In this document: positions 8,303-17,115 of the stretch, piece by piece
Layout: the number at the start of each line of letters is the position of its first letter
Numbering within the stretch: the first letter of the stretch is position 1
Assembly (NCBI RefSeq): GCF_019669985.1
Contig: NZ_AP019782.1
Span: 3,528,001 to 3,592,000 of the forward strand
DNA: 64,000 bases
Direction of reading: 5' to 3'
Origin: Methylogaea oryzae
Lineage (GTDB): Bacteria > Pseudomonadota > Gammaproteobacteria > Methylococcales > Methylococcaceae
Translations under genes and position numbers: made by a program
Notes under the pieces: generated by a model
The model's database searches: none
Told to the model about the DNA's origin: nothing
What the model saw: the letters and a program-made list of their open reading frames with translations, nothing else

Positions 8303-9616
8303 TCAAATCAAATGCGCCCACATATCGTGTTCGTCGGTTTCTTCGATTTCCACGTCCACGAATTCGCCCACCTTGAGGTGGGTAGCGCCGTCGATGAACA
8401 CCAGGCCGTCGATGTCCGGCGCGTCGGCCGGGCTACGGGCCACGGCGCCTTCCTCCACCACCTCGTCCACCAACACCGTTTCCACTCCGCCGACGCGCTG
8501 CTCCAGCTTGGCGGTGCTGATGCGCGACTGCACTTCCATGAAGCGGGCCAGGCGCTCTTCCTTCAGTGATTCCGGCAATTGGTCCGGCAGGTCGTTTGCC
8601 ACCGCACCTTGCACCGGCGAATAGGTGAAACAGCCCACCCGATCCAATTGGGCCTCTTCGAGGAAGTCCAGCAGCATCTGGAAGTCTTCCTCCGTCTCGC
8701 CGGGGAAACCGACAATGAAAGTGCTGCGCAGCACGATGTCCGGGCAGATGTCGCGCCAGCGGTGGATGCGCTCCAGCACCTTTTCCGCCGCCGCCGGCCG
8801 CTTCATGGCTTGCAGGATGCGCGGGCTGGCGTGCTGGAAGGGAATGTCCAGGTAGGGCAGCACCTTCCCCTCGGCCATCAGCGGAATCACCTCGTCCACG
8901 TGGGGATAGGGATAGACGTAGTGCAGCCGTATCCATGGCCCGAGATCGCCCAGGGCTTTCGCCAGTTCGTAGAAGCGCGTCTTGATGGGCCGTCCGTCCC
9001 AGAAGCCGGTGCGGTAGCCCAGGTCCACGCCGTAGGCGCTGGTATCTTGCGACACCACCAACAGCTCCTTCACGCCGGCGTCGGTGAGACGCTGCGCCTC
9101 CTCCATCACCTCGCCGATGGGTCGGCTGACCAAGTCGCCGCGCAGGGAAGGGATGATGCAGAAAGTGCAACGGTGGTTGCAGCCTTCGGAAATCTTCAGA
9201 TAGGCGTAGTGGCGCGGCGTCAGCTTGATGCCTTGCGGCGGCACCAGGCTGGTGAAAGGATCGTGGGGCGCCGGCACGTGCTCGTGCACCGCCGAAACCA
9301 CCTCCTCGTAGGCGTGGGCGCCGGTGATTTTCAGCAGCTGCGGATGGCGGGCGCGGATTTCGTCCTCGCGGGCGGCGCCGAGGCAGCCGGTGACGATCAC
9401 CTTGCCGTTCTCGCGCATGGCCTCGCCGATGGCGTCCAGGGACTCCTCCACCGCGGCGTCGATGAAACCGCAGGTGTTCACCACCACCAGGTCGGCGTCC
9501 TTGTAGGTGTTCACCAAGTCGTAGCCTTCGGCGCGCAGTTTGGTGAGGATGCGTTCGCTGTCCACCAAGGCCTTGGGGCAGCCGAGGCTGATGAAACCGA
9601 TGCGGGGTGTGGTCAT
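8303..9616 (-). CDS. rimO: Ribosomal protein S12 methylthiotransferase RimO
   Basis: Radical SAM methylthiotransferase that modifies an aspartate of ribosomal protein S12. The N-terminal MTTase domain has its three cluster cysteines ([24 protein letters not shown]). The radical SAM motif is CNHRCTFC in the middle, and a TRAM domain closes the protein ([19 protein letters not shown]). SLGCPK and the short linker separate RimO from MiaB. Length 437 is normal. Confidence 0.95.
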   Translation of the reverse strand: MTTPRIGFISLGCPKALVDSERILTKLRAEGYDLVNTYKDADLVVVNTCGFIDAAVEESLDAIGEAMRENGKVIVTGCLGAAREDEIRARHPQLLKITGAHAYEEVVSAVHEHVPAPHDPFTSLVPPQGIKLTPRHYAYLKISEGCNHRCTFCIIPSLRGDLVSRPIGEVMEEAQRLTDAGVKELLVVSQDTSAYGVDLGYRTGFWDGRPIKTRFYELAKALGDLGPWIRLHYVYPYPHVDEVIPLMAEGKVLPYLDIPFQHASPRILQAMKRPAAAEKVLERIHRWRDICPDIVLRSTFIVGFPGETEEDFQMLLDFLEEAQLDRVGCFTYSPVQGAVANDLPDQLPESLKEERLARFMEVQSRISTAKLEQRVGGVETVLVDEVVEEGAVARSPADAPDIDGLVFIDGATHLKVGEFVDVEIEETDEHDMWAHLI

Positions 9617-9718
9617 GGAATAAGCCGGGGCGGGTTTTGCAATTGGCCTATTCTACAACAGGCGGCGCATGGCTAACCGGGCCGGCCGGCGCCTTTGCCG
9701 TTGACGGCCTTGCCCTAC

Positions 9719-10036
9719 TCAACCGGATACCTTCACCTCGCTGATTTGAACCAGCATTTCGATGTCGGTGTAGTTGTGCATGTCCAGCATCAGCTCTTCC
9801 GCATGGGGCTCGAAGGCGGCATGGAAGGCCTCCAGCGAATCGAAAAGCAAATGGCTGGCGAACAAATAGGGCGGACGAGAGCCCGACAGCCCGGCGTTAA
9901 TGCCTTGCTCCACCGAATAGCCCTTCAGCGCCGCTCCGAACCGGCTGACCGACAGCGGCACGTGATGGCCCAGGTAATAATCCACATCGAACCGGCCGCC
10001 TTCCTTGTTGGGATAAAGCATGCTGACTTTTATCAC
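9719..10036 (-). CDS. EthD-domain protein
   Basis: A 105-residue alpha/beta-barrel dimer-type protein. MIKVSMLYPNKEGGRFDVDYYLGHHVPL followed by FESH-like and EMLVQISEV ends fit the EthD family, small proteins often found beside oxidoreductase genes and sometimes needed for them. It starts 11 bases past the xoxJ stop on the same strand, so it is likely cotranscribed with xoxJ. Its role in methanol oxidation, if any, is unknown. Confidence 0.82.
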   Translation of the reverse strand: MIKVSMLYPNKEGGRFDVDYYLGHHVPLSVSRFGAALKGYSVEQGINAGLSGSRPPYLFASHLLFDSLEAFHAAFEPHAEELMLDMHNYTDIEMLVQISEVKVSG

Positions 10037-10047
10037 GGCGAGCGCCC

Positions 10048-10890
10048 CTACTTGATCAAGCTGCCGTCCTTATTCACGAGCGGAATTCCGAACCTTTTCA
10101 AAATCGCCTTGATCTCCTTGGACTTCCCTTCGATCAGCTGATCCAACTGCTTTTTCCTCTCGTCGTCGCCGTGCCGTACCCCCATGGACATAGCGAAATC
10201 GAAGCGTATGCCTTCTTCCGACCGGAGCGGCAGCATGGCGAACTGGCCTTTGGGCGTGTGCGATACGACGTAGGCGGCGATCGGCCCCCACAACACGGCC
10301 AAATCCACTTTGCCGGCGGCCATGTCGTCCTTGATGATTTCGGCGGTGTTCTTTTCGGCGTCGCCGCTCATGGACGGATACGGAATGGCGTTGTCCGCCA
10401 AGCCGTGCTTGATGAGCCACGGGGTACCGGCGCTCTGGTCGAACATGGCGATTTTCAAGTTGGCGCGGCTGTCGGCGTCCAATGCGTCCAAATCGGCCGC
10501 CGATTTCAGCTTAGCCAACCCCGGCGCGCGCTTGGCATAGACCAGCGCATAGGTGGAACGGTAATAGGGCTTGGTGGTGACGACTTGGTCGAATTCTTCC
10601 GGATACCCCATGACCACGTCGCACAAATACGCCTTGTCGTTATCCGGCTGTTTGGCTTTGAGAGTGTTGCGGATAAAGCCGATGCGCTGGGGAAACCACA
10701 TGTATTCCAGCGGCTGATGCAAGGCCTTGGCGAAAAGTCCGGCGATCTGGTTTTCGAACCCGTCGCCCTGCTTGTCGGAAAACGGCAGGTTGGAGGGATC
10801 GGCGCAAACGCGGAAAGCGTCGGCGGCCTGGGCGGAACAAACGGACAAAAGGAGCAGTGCGGCGGCTGAATATTTTGCGATAGGGAACAT
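10048..10890 (-). CDS. xoxJ: XoxJ, MxaJ-like periplasmic binding protein
   Basis: 280-residue periplasmic substrate-binding-fold protein of the quinoprotein-dehydrogenase-associated family. Signal peptide MFPIAKYSAAALLLLSVCSAQAA. The family start RVCADPSNLPFSDKQGDGFENQIA and the later LAVLWGPIAAYVV match MxaJ/XoxJ. XoxJ is thought to help assemble or activate the lanthanide methanol dehydrogenase. A longer frame to 11457 crosses the xoxF terminator and is not used. It lies 212 bases downstream of xoxF behind a strong terminator, so it may depend on read-through or its own promoter. Confidence 0.93.
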   Translation of the reverse strand: MFPIAKYSAAALLLLSVCSAQAADAFRVCADPSNLPFSDKQGDGFENQIAGLFAKALHQPLEYMWFPQRIGFIRNTLKAKQPDNDKAYLCDVVMGYPEEFDQVVTTKPYYRSTYALVYAKRAPGLAKLKSAADLDALDADSRANLKIAMFDQSAGTPWLIKHGLADNAIPYPSMSGDAEKNTAEIIKDDMAAGKVDLAVLWGPIAAYVVSHTPKGQFAMLPLRSEEGIRFDFAMSMGVRHGDDERKKQLDQLIEGKSKEIKAILKRFGIPLVNKDGSLIK

Positions 10891-11047
10891 GGGACTCGGG
10901 CGATAACGGGTTGCGACGAAAGCCGAACTATACCCGAACAATCGACCCGGCGTCACGGCTTGCCCCATGCATTGCCGCGAGGAAAACCACCCTCGCGCGC
11001 GGAGGATGCGCACAGCCCGCCTCGCCAAAGAATAGGCGCGCAAAAAA

Positions 11048-11073
11048 AAAGCCCCGGCCGAAGCCGGGGCTTT
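11048..11073 (-). terminator. Rho-independent terminator of xoxF
   Basis: Read on the minus strand: stem AAAGCCCCGGC, loop TTCG, stem GCCGGGGCTTT, continuing into a run of nine T. It lies about 30 bases after the xoxF stop. The stem is perfect over 11 pairs with a stable UUCG tetraloop. It separates xoxF from xoxJ, fitting a much higher level of xoxF mRNA. Confidence 0.93.
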
Positions 11074-11102
11074 CCTTCGCTTAAAGCAAGGCTTTTTAAG
11101 AC

Positions 11103-12956
11103 TTACTTGTTCGGCAGGGAGAACACGGTAAAGGTGCCGCCCAGCTTGGTGAAGTTGCCCAGGCTGCGATACGCGCCTACAGCACCCAAACCTTCGCTGC
11201 CGCCTTCCAGACCGGCTGCCATACCGATACCTGCCCAGCCACCCAGACCGGACAGTACGCCGACGTACTGCTTGCCTTTGTAGCTCCAGGTGTTGACGTT
11301 GCCGATGATGCCGGACGGGGTTTTGAACTTGTACAGTTCTTCGCCGGTCTTGGCGTCGACAGCCTTCACGTAGCCTTCCAGGGTGCCGTAGAACACCAGG
11401 TCGCCGGCGGTGGCAACAGCGCCCGCCCATACGGAGAACGGTTCGTCCTTGGACCAAACGATCTTACCGGTGGTGGCGTCCCAAGCGGTGAACACGCCCA
11501 GGTTGTGGGAGCCGTTCTTTTCGCCGGTCTTGGCGTCAACGCCTGCCGGGTACATGCTCAGGGTAGCGCCTACGTACGGCTGGCCAGCGGTGTATTCGAC
11601 TTCGAACGGTTCGTAGTCCATGCACACGTGGTTACCGGGGATGTAGAACAGGCCGGTCTTCGGCGAGAACGCCACCGGCTGCTGGTCCTTGGAGCCCAGA
11701 GCCGCCGGGCACACGCCCTTGGTGTTCACGTCGGCGCCGTTCTTGTCGGTGGAGTACTTGTCTGCCACCTGCGGACGGCCGCTCTTCATGTCGACGTGGG
11801 TAGCCCAGTTAACGGCCTTGTCGTACTTTTCGGCAACCAGCAGTTCGCCGTTGGTACGGTCCAGGGTGTAGCCGAAGCCGTTACGGTCGAAGTGAACCAG
11901 CAACTTGCGATCCTGGCCTTTCACTTTCTGGTCGACCAGCACCACTTCGTTGATGCCGTCGTAGTCCCATTCGTCGTGCGGGGTCATCTGGTAAACCCAC
12001 TTCGCTTCACCCGTGTCGGCGTCGCGGCCCCACAGGGACATGGACCACTTGTTGTCGCCCGGACGCTGGGTCGGGTTCCAGGTGCCGGGGTTGCCGGAAC
12101 CGTAATAGACCATGTTCAGCTGCGGATCGTAAGCGAACCAGCCCCAGGTGGTGCCGCCGCCCAGTTTCCACTGGTCGCCCTTCCAGGTCTTGGTGGAGGA
12201 GTCCTTGCCGACCGGAGCCAATTTGCCGTCGGTCCAGGTCATGGTCTTTTCCGGGTTCAAGCCGACATCGGCGTCCGGACCCATGCTGTACTTCTTCCAC
12301 GCCAGGCTGCCGTCCTTCAGGTTGTAGGCGGCCAGGAAGCCGCGCACACCGAATTCGCCGCCGGCGATACCGGTGATGACCTTGTCCTTCACTACCAGCG
12401 GAGCGTTGGTGCTGGTCATGCCGACTTTCGGCTCACCGTTCTTTACTTTCCAAACGACCTTACCGGTCTTGGCGTCCAGGGCCACCAGGGTGGCGTCGCC
12501 TTGAGCCAGGAGGATTTTGCCGTCGCCGTAAGCCAGACCGCGGTTAACCACGTCGCAGCACATTACGCTGATGACCTGGGCCTGGTCGGTGTCTTTCTCA
12601 CCGCTGTAGGTGTATTCCCAGATCACGGACTGGGTGCCCTGATCCAGAGCGTAAACGCGGTGCGGATACGGCGTGTGAATGAAGACCACGTCACCCACGA
12701 CCAGCGGGCCGCCTTCGTGGCCGCGCAGCATACCGGTGGAGAAGGTCCAGGCGACCTGCATGTTCTTTACGTTGCTGGTATTGATTTGATCCAGCGTGCT
12801 GTAACGGGTGCCGGCATAGTCGAGGCCCCACGTAGCGAAATTCTTGGGATCTTTCGTCAGCGCCTCAACTTCTTTGTTGGCGTGGGAGAGACCGGGGACG
12901 GCCAGCACCGATGCAACGGTCGTTGCAATCAGCCAACTTTTCACGGGTTTTTTCAT
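11103..12956 (-). CDS. xoxF: Lanthanide-dependent methanol dehydrogenase XoxF
   Basis: PQQ-dependent alcohol dehydrogenase of the periplasm, oxidising methanol to formaldehyde (or formate). 617 residues; signal peptide 1-26 ending GLSHA. Vicinal disulfide Cys133-Cys134 ([11 protein letters not shown]) stacks on PQQ. The motif DEWDYDGIN gives catalytic Asp331 and the extra Asp333 that marks lanthanide-binding enzymes. Eight tryptophan-docking propeller blades are spread along the chain. The start at 12956 has AGGAGG at good spacing; the frame continues to 13010 without a site. Codon use is markedly biased to optimal codons, as expected for a very abundant protein. No xoxG cytochrome is beside it. 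Confidence 0.97.
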   Translation of the reverse strand: MKKPVKSWLIATTVASVLAVPGLSHANKEVEALTKDPKNFATWGLDYAGTRYSTLDQINTSNVKNMQVAWTFSTGMLRGHEGGPLVVGDVVFIHTPYPHRVYALDQGTQSVIWEYTYSGEKDTDQAQVISVMCCDVVNRGLAYGDGKILLAQGDATLVALDAKTGKVVWKVKNGEPKVGMTSTNAPLVVKDKVITGIAGGEFGVRGFLAAYNLKDGSLAWKKYSMGPDADVGLNPEKTMTWTDGKLAPVGKDSSTKTWKGDQWKLGGGTTWGWFAYDPQLNMVYYGSGNPGTWNPTQRPGDNKWSMSLWGRDADTGEAKWVYQMTPHDEWDYDGINEVVLVDQKVKGQDRKLLVHFDRNGFGYTLDRTNGELLVAEKYDKAVNWATHVDMKSGRPQVADKYSTDKNGADVNTKGVCPAALGSKDQQPVAFSPKTGLFYIPGNHVCMDYEPFEVEYTAGQPYVGATLSMYPAGVDAKTGEKNGSHNLGVFTAWDATTGKIVWSKDEPFSVWAGAVATAGDLVFYGTLEGYVKAVDAKTGEELYKFKTPSGIIGNVNTWSYKGKQYVGVLSGLGGWAGIGMAAGLEGGSEGLGAVGAYRSLGNFTKLGGTFTVFSLPNK

Positions 12957-13418
12957 GTTTTCCTCCTCGTATTCTGTTGGACAGATTACGGTAGCGGTTG
13001 ATGATGACAAATGGACCTGGGTGCAAGGATGGTTCGTTGTTCTTCTCAGGAACTTTTCCTGAAGTGGCTCCGATGGATTTCCCGGATAAACCCTCCTAGT
13101 GTCATTAAATTGAAGGATTTCGGTTTAAAAGTCAAGCCGCCAAAAAACGCTGCAAGCCGCATGGCTAGGGCACTTTGGCGATCTGAGCAAAGGCCGGCAG
13201 CGCCTGTCGCCGCAGCACCCACGCCCTTGCTCGCCGCCGCCTGTTGACAGCCGAACGACGCGGGCACGAAGGGGTGGGACCGGAACCGTCCAGCCGGCCC
13301 TATCCGAGGCGGTTCATCTTTTAGCAGGCAAAACCGGCGCTTACGCAACGCGGGACGCGCTGGGCGGAACGACCGCCGCGAACCTGGGCCGCAAGCATCG
13401 CCGCCGCACGGCGGCAAC
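12957..13418 (-). promoter_or_regulatory. xoxF upstream region (462 bases, no gene)
   Basis: Between the second mxaL and xoxF. I see no credible ORF. The half nearer xoxF (about 12960-13140) is clearly more AT-rich than its surroundings and should hold the xoxF promoter. Possible hexamers on the minus strand are TTGACT at 13130-13135 with TTTAAT at 13104-13109, but their 20-base spacing is poor, so I do not claim a promoter. A small CAGGAA/TTCCTG dyad lies near 13047-13062 in the leader. The rest is GC-rich and shows nothing recognisable. Confidence 0.45.
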
Positions 13419-14315
13419 TCAAGCCGAGCGCCGTCTTCTCCAATGAATGCCGAGCAAAAGCAGCAACGCCAACAACGCCGGCAGCCAGCGAACATCGGCC
13501 AAGCCGACGCGGTATTCGGCGAAATCGGCGCTTTGCAGCTGCTTGCTCAACAACTTGGGACTAACCAAGCGATGGTAGCGCAAACCGGTGGCCGCGCTGA
13601 GCTCCAACAAACGGGTTTCGTCCAGCTTAGTCTGGTAATGGCCTTCCCACGGCAGGGCCGGCGCGTCTCCCTTGCCCTCTTCTCCGTCGCCGCCGGAAAC
13701 CGCCGCGGCGTCCACGTCGGCGTTTTCCCAATAGCCGATCATGTGATTTTCCCGGTCGTATTTCGGCAGCAGGGTGGGCTGGGTGCCGCCGACGCCGACG
13801 ATCAGCCCGGCCACCTCGCCGGGACGCCCGTCGAAGCCGCGCTTGAACGTTTGCGCCGGGGCGTCCTGGCCGTCGGTGAGAAACACCAGGCGCAGGCTGG
13901 AATCCCGTTCAGTCAGATTGCGCAGGGCCGAGAACAGCCCCTGGGCGATGAGGCTGTTGGCCGCCCAGGCCATGCGCCAATCCACGTGGGAGAGGGTTTC
14001 GTCGATGGCCGCCAGGTGCTCGCACACCTCCATGGGCTCGAACAGCAACTGGGTGCTTTGCGTGGTGAACAGCCCAAGACCCACCTCCGAACCGCAGGGC
14101 AAATCCCGGATCGCCTGCTTGATCGATTCCTTGGCGAAGCCCAGCCGATCCGTCGGCATGTTCTCCACGTGGTAATCCTGCGCGTTCATGCTCTGCGTGA
14201 TGTCGATGACGAACACGTAGCGGTACGCCTCGCGCGGCAACGGAAAGCGCGGCACGACCAAGGTCGACAACGCCGCCAAGCAGGCGACGGCAAGCCCCCA
14301 CAGCCGCCAGTTCAC
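13419..14315 (-). CDS. MxaL-like von Willebrand A protein (second copy)
   Basis: 298-residue membrane-anchored vWA protein, paralogue of the mxaL at 24005-25018. An N-terminal helix (about 3-22) precedes the vWA domain, whose metal site reads DITQS (D38-S42); a second helix lies near the C-terminus (LPALLALLLLLGIHW). Both copies share WRMAWAANS/D and LLFEPxEVC. The start is GTG at 14315, whose GTGA overlaps the stop of the preceding mxaK copy. MxaL is known to be required, with MxaA, C and K, for calcium insertion into methanol dehydrogenase. This copy is the last gene before xoxF. Confidence 0.88.
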   Translation of the reverse strand: MNWRLWGLAVACLAALSTLVVPRFPLPREAYRYVFVIDITQSMNAQDYHVENMPTDRLGFAKESIKQAIRDLPCGSEVGLGLFTTQSTQLLFEPMEVCEHLAAIDETLSHVDWRMAWAANSLIAQGLFSALRNLTERDSSLRLVFLTDGQDAPAQTFKRGFDGRPGEVAGLIVGVGGTQPTLLPKYDRENHMIGYWENADVDAAAVSGGDGEEGKGDAPALPWEGHYQTKLDETRLLELSAATGLRYHRLVSPKLLSKQLQSADFAEYRVGLADVRWLPALLALLLLLGIHWRRRRSA

Positions 14316-14893
14316 GGCGCGCCTCCCGGTATGGCGGGCAAGGTGGCGAACACGCTGGACTTGGTGCCGTGCCACTCGGCCTTGTCCCGCTCCTTGGGAG
14401 GCGGCGTGATGCGGTGGGCATACTCCAGGTTGAAGCGCGCGTCCGGGTTATCCGGATCCAACCGTAGGGATTCCCGCAGGTTTTCCTTGGCCAACGCCAC
14501 CAAAGTGCTTACGCGGACGTATTCCGCAACGCCGACGGCGTTCCAGACGGCCGCCGCCTCGCGCAGATAGACGCTGCCCAGGTTGTATCGCACCGCGGCG
14601 CGGAAGGCGTCGTCGCCTTCGCGCAGAATATCGCTGTAAAGGCGCTGCGCCTCGCTGTGGTTGCCGGCCCGTTCCGCCTCGTGGGCCTTGGCGAACGCCA
14701 GCAGCGGTGCGCTGTCGTCGTCCAATTGGATTTGTTCCGGCTGGGCCAGCAGCCGGTTATAGCCGGCGTCGCGGTGGAGCGCATAGCCTTGGTAGCCGCC
14801 GGCCGCCAGCAATACCGCCAGCACGCTCCAAGGCAAGGCCGGCGACCGCGCCGCTTGCAACAAGTCCGCCCTGAAACGCCTCAGCCGTTCCAT
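14312..14893 (-). CDS. MxaK-like protein (second copy)
   Basis: 193-residue protein with one N-terminal membrane helix (about 20-36) and a periplasmic, mostly helical part with TPR-like spacing (FRAAVRYNLGSVYLREA; LAKENLRESLRLDPDNPDARFNLEYAHR). The first copy at 25236-25799 has the same AFRA-Y-N-L-G and RSLRLDP-F/N-DAKYNLE blocks. It probably contributes to metal insertion along with MxaA, C and L. It overlaps the neighbours on both sides (13 bases with mxaC, 4 with mxaL). Confidence 0.85.
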   Translation of the reverse strand: MERLRRFRADLLQAARSPALPWSVLAVLLAAGGYQGYALHRDAGYNRLLAQPEQIQLDDDSAPLLAFAKAHEAERAGNHSEAQRLYSDILREGDDAFRAAVRYNLGSVYLREAAAVWNAVGVAEYVRVSTLVALAKENLRESLRLDPDNPDARFNLEYAHRITPPPKERDKAEWHGTKSSVFATLPAIPGGAP

Positions 14894-15900
14894 GCTCTTA
14901 CCTCCACCGCTTTGCCGGCCAGCGCGATCAGCAGCAATGCCAAAGCCGCCGCATAACAGGGGGCCGATATGTCCTGACGCGGCTGCTTTTCCAAATAGCG
15001 CAGCGGCAGGTTCCCCTGCTTCTCCACCTCGGCGATGGCGCGCTGCACCGCTTCGGGGTTTTCCGCCTCGAAGGCCTGATAGGGAACGCCCATGCCCTGG
15101 AAGTAGCGGTGGAGAAAATATTCCGGCGTAGTGCTTTCGTCCGGGTTGGCGGGCTTATCGGCCAATCGGTTGCTCTTCGGATTGCGCAGGTAAATCCAGT
15201 ACAGGCTGGCCTGGGTATCGTGGAAGCGCTGGCGGATTTCCTCGCGGGTGGTGTCCTCGATGCGCGCCGCGCCGTCGGACACCAGCAGGATGATGCGCGA
15301 ACCGCTGACCGGCTGGCCGTCGAAAAAGTCCAAGGCCATCGCCAGACCCGGCGCGATATTGGTGATGCCGTTGCCCCGATCGCCGATGGCCCGGATGGCG
15401 GCCAGCACAGCCTCGCGGTCCTGGGTCAAGGGCAGAACGAAAATCGGCGCGGCGGCAAAGTTGACCATGGCGAAAGAATCGTGCTCCCGCCGCTGCACGA
15501 ACTCGGCCAACAGCTTGCGCGCCACCGCGCTTTTGGATTCGCTGGCGTTGCCGCCCAAATAGCGGCCGGAAAAGTTCTCGCTCATGCTGCTGCTGCGATC
15601 CAGCAGCAAAACGATGTGGGCGCCGGTGCCGACCCGCTCCACCCACCGCTCGGACAAATAAGGCCCGGCCATCCCCAGGCTGAGGCAGACAGCCGCCGCC
15701 GCCCCGCTGAAACGCAGCAAGCGATCGACCAGCGTCGACAAGGCATCGCGAGGGATCACCGCCAGGCTCGAATAAGCGACGGGCTGCTGGCTGCCCATGA
15801 ACCACGGAATCAGCGCGGTCAGGCCGAGCAACAAAAACCAGGGTTGCAAAAAGCCGCCGCGTAGCGGAAAAAGTAAGGCTTCTTGAAAGCCGATATTCAT
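14881..15900 (-). CDS. MxaC-like von Willebrand A protein (second copy)
   Basis: 339-residue inner-membrane protein with helices near 20-36, 65-80 and at the C-terminus, and a vWA domain between them. The metal site is DRSSS (D101-S105) followed later by the conserved LLVSDGAA. EYFL-R/QYF-GxPYQAFEAENP is shared with the first copy (25810-26790). MxaC is one of the calcium-insertion proteins of methanol dehydrogenase. The ATG overlaps the mxaA stop in an ATGA junction, showing tight coupling. Confidence 0.9.
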   Translation of the reverse strand: MNIGFQEALLFPLRGGFLQPWFLLLGLTALIPWFMGSQQPVAYSSLAVIPRDALSTLVDRLLRFSGAAAAVCLSLGMAGPYLSERWVERVGTGAHIVLLLDRSSSMSENFSGRYLGGNASESKSAVARKLLAEFVQRREHDSFAMVNFAAAPIFVLPLTQDREAVLAAIRAIGDRGNGITNIAPGLAMALDFFDGQPVSGSRIILLVSDGAARIEDTTREEIRQRFHDTQASLYWIYLRNPKSNRLADKPANPDESTTPEYFLHRYFQGMGVPYQAFEAENPEAVQRAIAEVEKQGNLPLRYLEKQPRQDISAPCYAAALALLLIALAGKAVEVRAWNG

Positions 15901-17006
15901 TGCTTCGCCCTCGTCCGCCCCCCTCTCCCTGCGGGAGAGGGTTGGGGTGAGGGGGAGACAAAAGCCATGGCCTTTAAACTCCCCTCACCCTGTCCCTGGT
16001 GGGAGAGGGGACCATAAACGCCGGTTCGTGGCTGACGTTCAGCGCCGTTGCGACGCAAGGCTTTCTCCAGCAACTCGCACTGGAGACACAGCGCCTCCAG
16101 CCGCTCGAACGGATAATCCGCCGGCGGCGGCGCTGCGGGAACCGCGAAAAACAGCCGCTGCGAGCGGGCAAAAAACAGTTCCAGTTCGCCGCGCAACTCG
16201 ACGAAGGACGGCTGGCTGCGGAAAAACCGTTCCAGATGGCCGGTCAATAAGGTTTGCCCGGCCGTTTCGTCCAAAGCGCGGTGCAGGACGCGGAAAGCCT
16301 GCCGGTAAACGACCGGATCGGAAGAACGCCGCGCCAGCTTCAGCAATTGGCGATGGGCGCGCTCGAACGGCCCTCTCTTTCTGAACAGCAACGCCAGCAC
16401 CTGGTAGCGTCGCGCCAAATGCGCCAGCACGGCGACGACCCCGGCCAGCAACGCCGCCAGCCGCATGCGGTGCGGCCCCAGCTCGATGGCGGGAGCGGCC
16501 AAGCCGTCGCGCACCTTGACTTGGTTATCCGGGGTATTGGGGGGGATGATGGGATTCAGCACGAAATTCCATTCCGGAGCCTGGGCCTCCACCAGGTTGG
16601 CGCCACGGAAACGCAGCGGCAGCGGCGGGATCGCCAACTTCTCGGCGCTGCGCACGCCTTTGAATACCCGATAGCCGACGCGCACCCGGTAGCGGACTTC
16701 GCTACCCCGATTCTCCTTGTCCCAATCGACCCGCCGCAAGTCCAGCCAATCGCTGATGGCGCCGGGCTTGGGCAGGAACTCGCTCTCCAGCACATAGCCC
16801 CTGGGCAGCGTGACGGCGACCGTGTGTTCGATGGAATCGCCCATGACATAGCGGCCATCGCGGGGGGCGAAGAATTCGACGACCGGTTCGACGGCAGCGG
16901 CCGATGGGGGAGCCCAGACGAGCAGCCAGGCCGCGGCGATCAAAAAACCGCCATGCAGGATCGGGCGGAGATGGCGGGTCAAAGGGAAATGGGCCATTAA
17001 AAGCAT
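15897..17006 (-). CDS. MxaA-like protein (second copy), C-terminus altered by a repeat
   Basis: 369-residue periplasm-facing protein. Signal peptide about 1-38 (LIAAAWLLVWAPPSAAA), beta-rich domain (FFAPRDGRYVMGDSIEHTVAV; GAISDWLDLRRV), one transmembrane helix near 183-198 and a cytoplasmic helical tail (VVYRQAFRVLHRALDETAGQ). MxaA takes part in calcium insertion into MxaF. The last ~45 residues after LEKALRRNGAERQ are encoded by a dispersed repeat (15918-16012) and read SPSPQPSPAGRGG; the first copy ends at the equivalent of LEKALRR. The upstream gene pair is divergent (17116). Confidence 0.88.
   Translation of the reverse strand: MLLMAHFPLTRHLRPILHGGFLIAAAWLLVWAPPSAAAVEPVVEFFAPRDGRYVMGDSIEHTVAVTLPRGYVLESEFLPKPGAISDWLDLRRVDWDKENRGSEVRYRVRVGYRVFKGVRSAEKLAIPPLPLRFRGANLVEAQAPEWNFVLNPIIPPNTPDNQVKVRDGLAAPAIELGPHRMRLAALLAGVVAVLAHLARRYQVLALLFRKRGPFERAHRQLLKLARRSSDPVVYRQAFRVLHRALDETAGQTLLTGHLERFFRSQPSFVELRGELELFFARSQRLFFAVPAAPPPADYPFERLEALCLQCELLEKALRRNGAERQPRTGVYGPLSHQGQGEGSLKAMAFVSPSPQPSPAGRGGRTRAKQ
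15918..16012. repeat. Dispersed repeat family B, copy 1
   Basis: Two arms of the form CCCCTCTCCC...GGGAGAGGG...GGGTGAGGGG in opposite orientation. Further copies are at 25076-25171, 39102-39231 and (one arm) 54559-54593. This one lies inside the 3' end of the second mxaA and is translated. Confidence 0.85.
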
Positions 17007-17115
17007 CTAGCCGGCGTTGCCAGTTGGAGGCCGAATTATAATCCACAGCCTGTGTCGATGCCCCATGGGCGCGCACGAAAGCAGGGAATACGGAAATAGC
17101 TTTTGGAGAACCGTT

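Noticed and set aside
10048..11457. 469-residue frame that would fuse xoxJ to the end of xoxF
   Set aside because: The upstream part passes through the xoxF terminator and overlaps xoxF; the signal peptide starts at 10890.
13104..13135. TTGACT...TTTAAT as the xoxF promoter
   Set aside because: Spacing is 20 bases and the match is weak; listed only as a possibility in the upstream-region entry.
13419..17006. Second A-C-K-L set as a general BatA/BatB aerotolerance cluster
   Set aside because: Gene order, overlaps and shared motifs with the mxa copies (WRMAWAA, EYFL, DAKYNLE-type) fit the methanol dehydrogenase set better; still a point to test by phylogeny.
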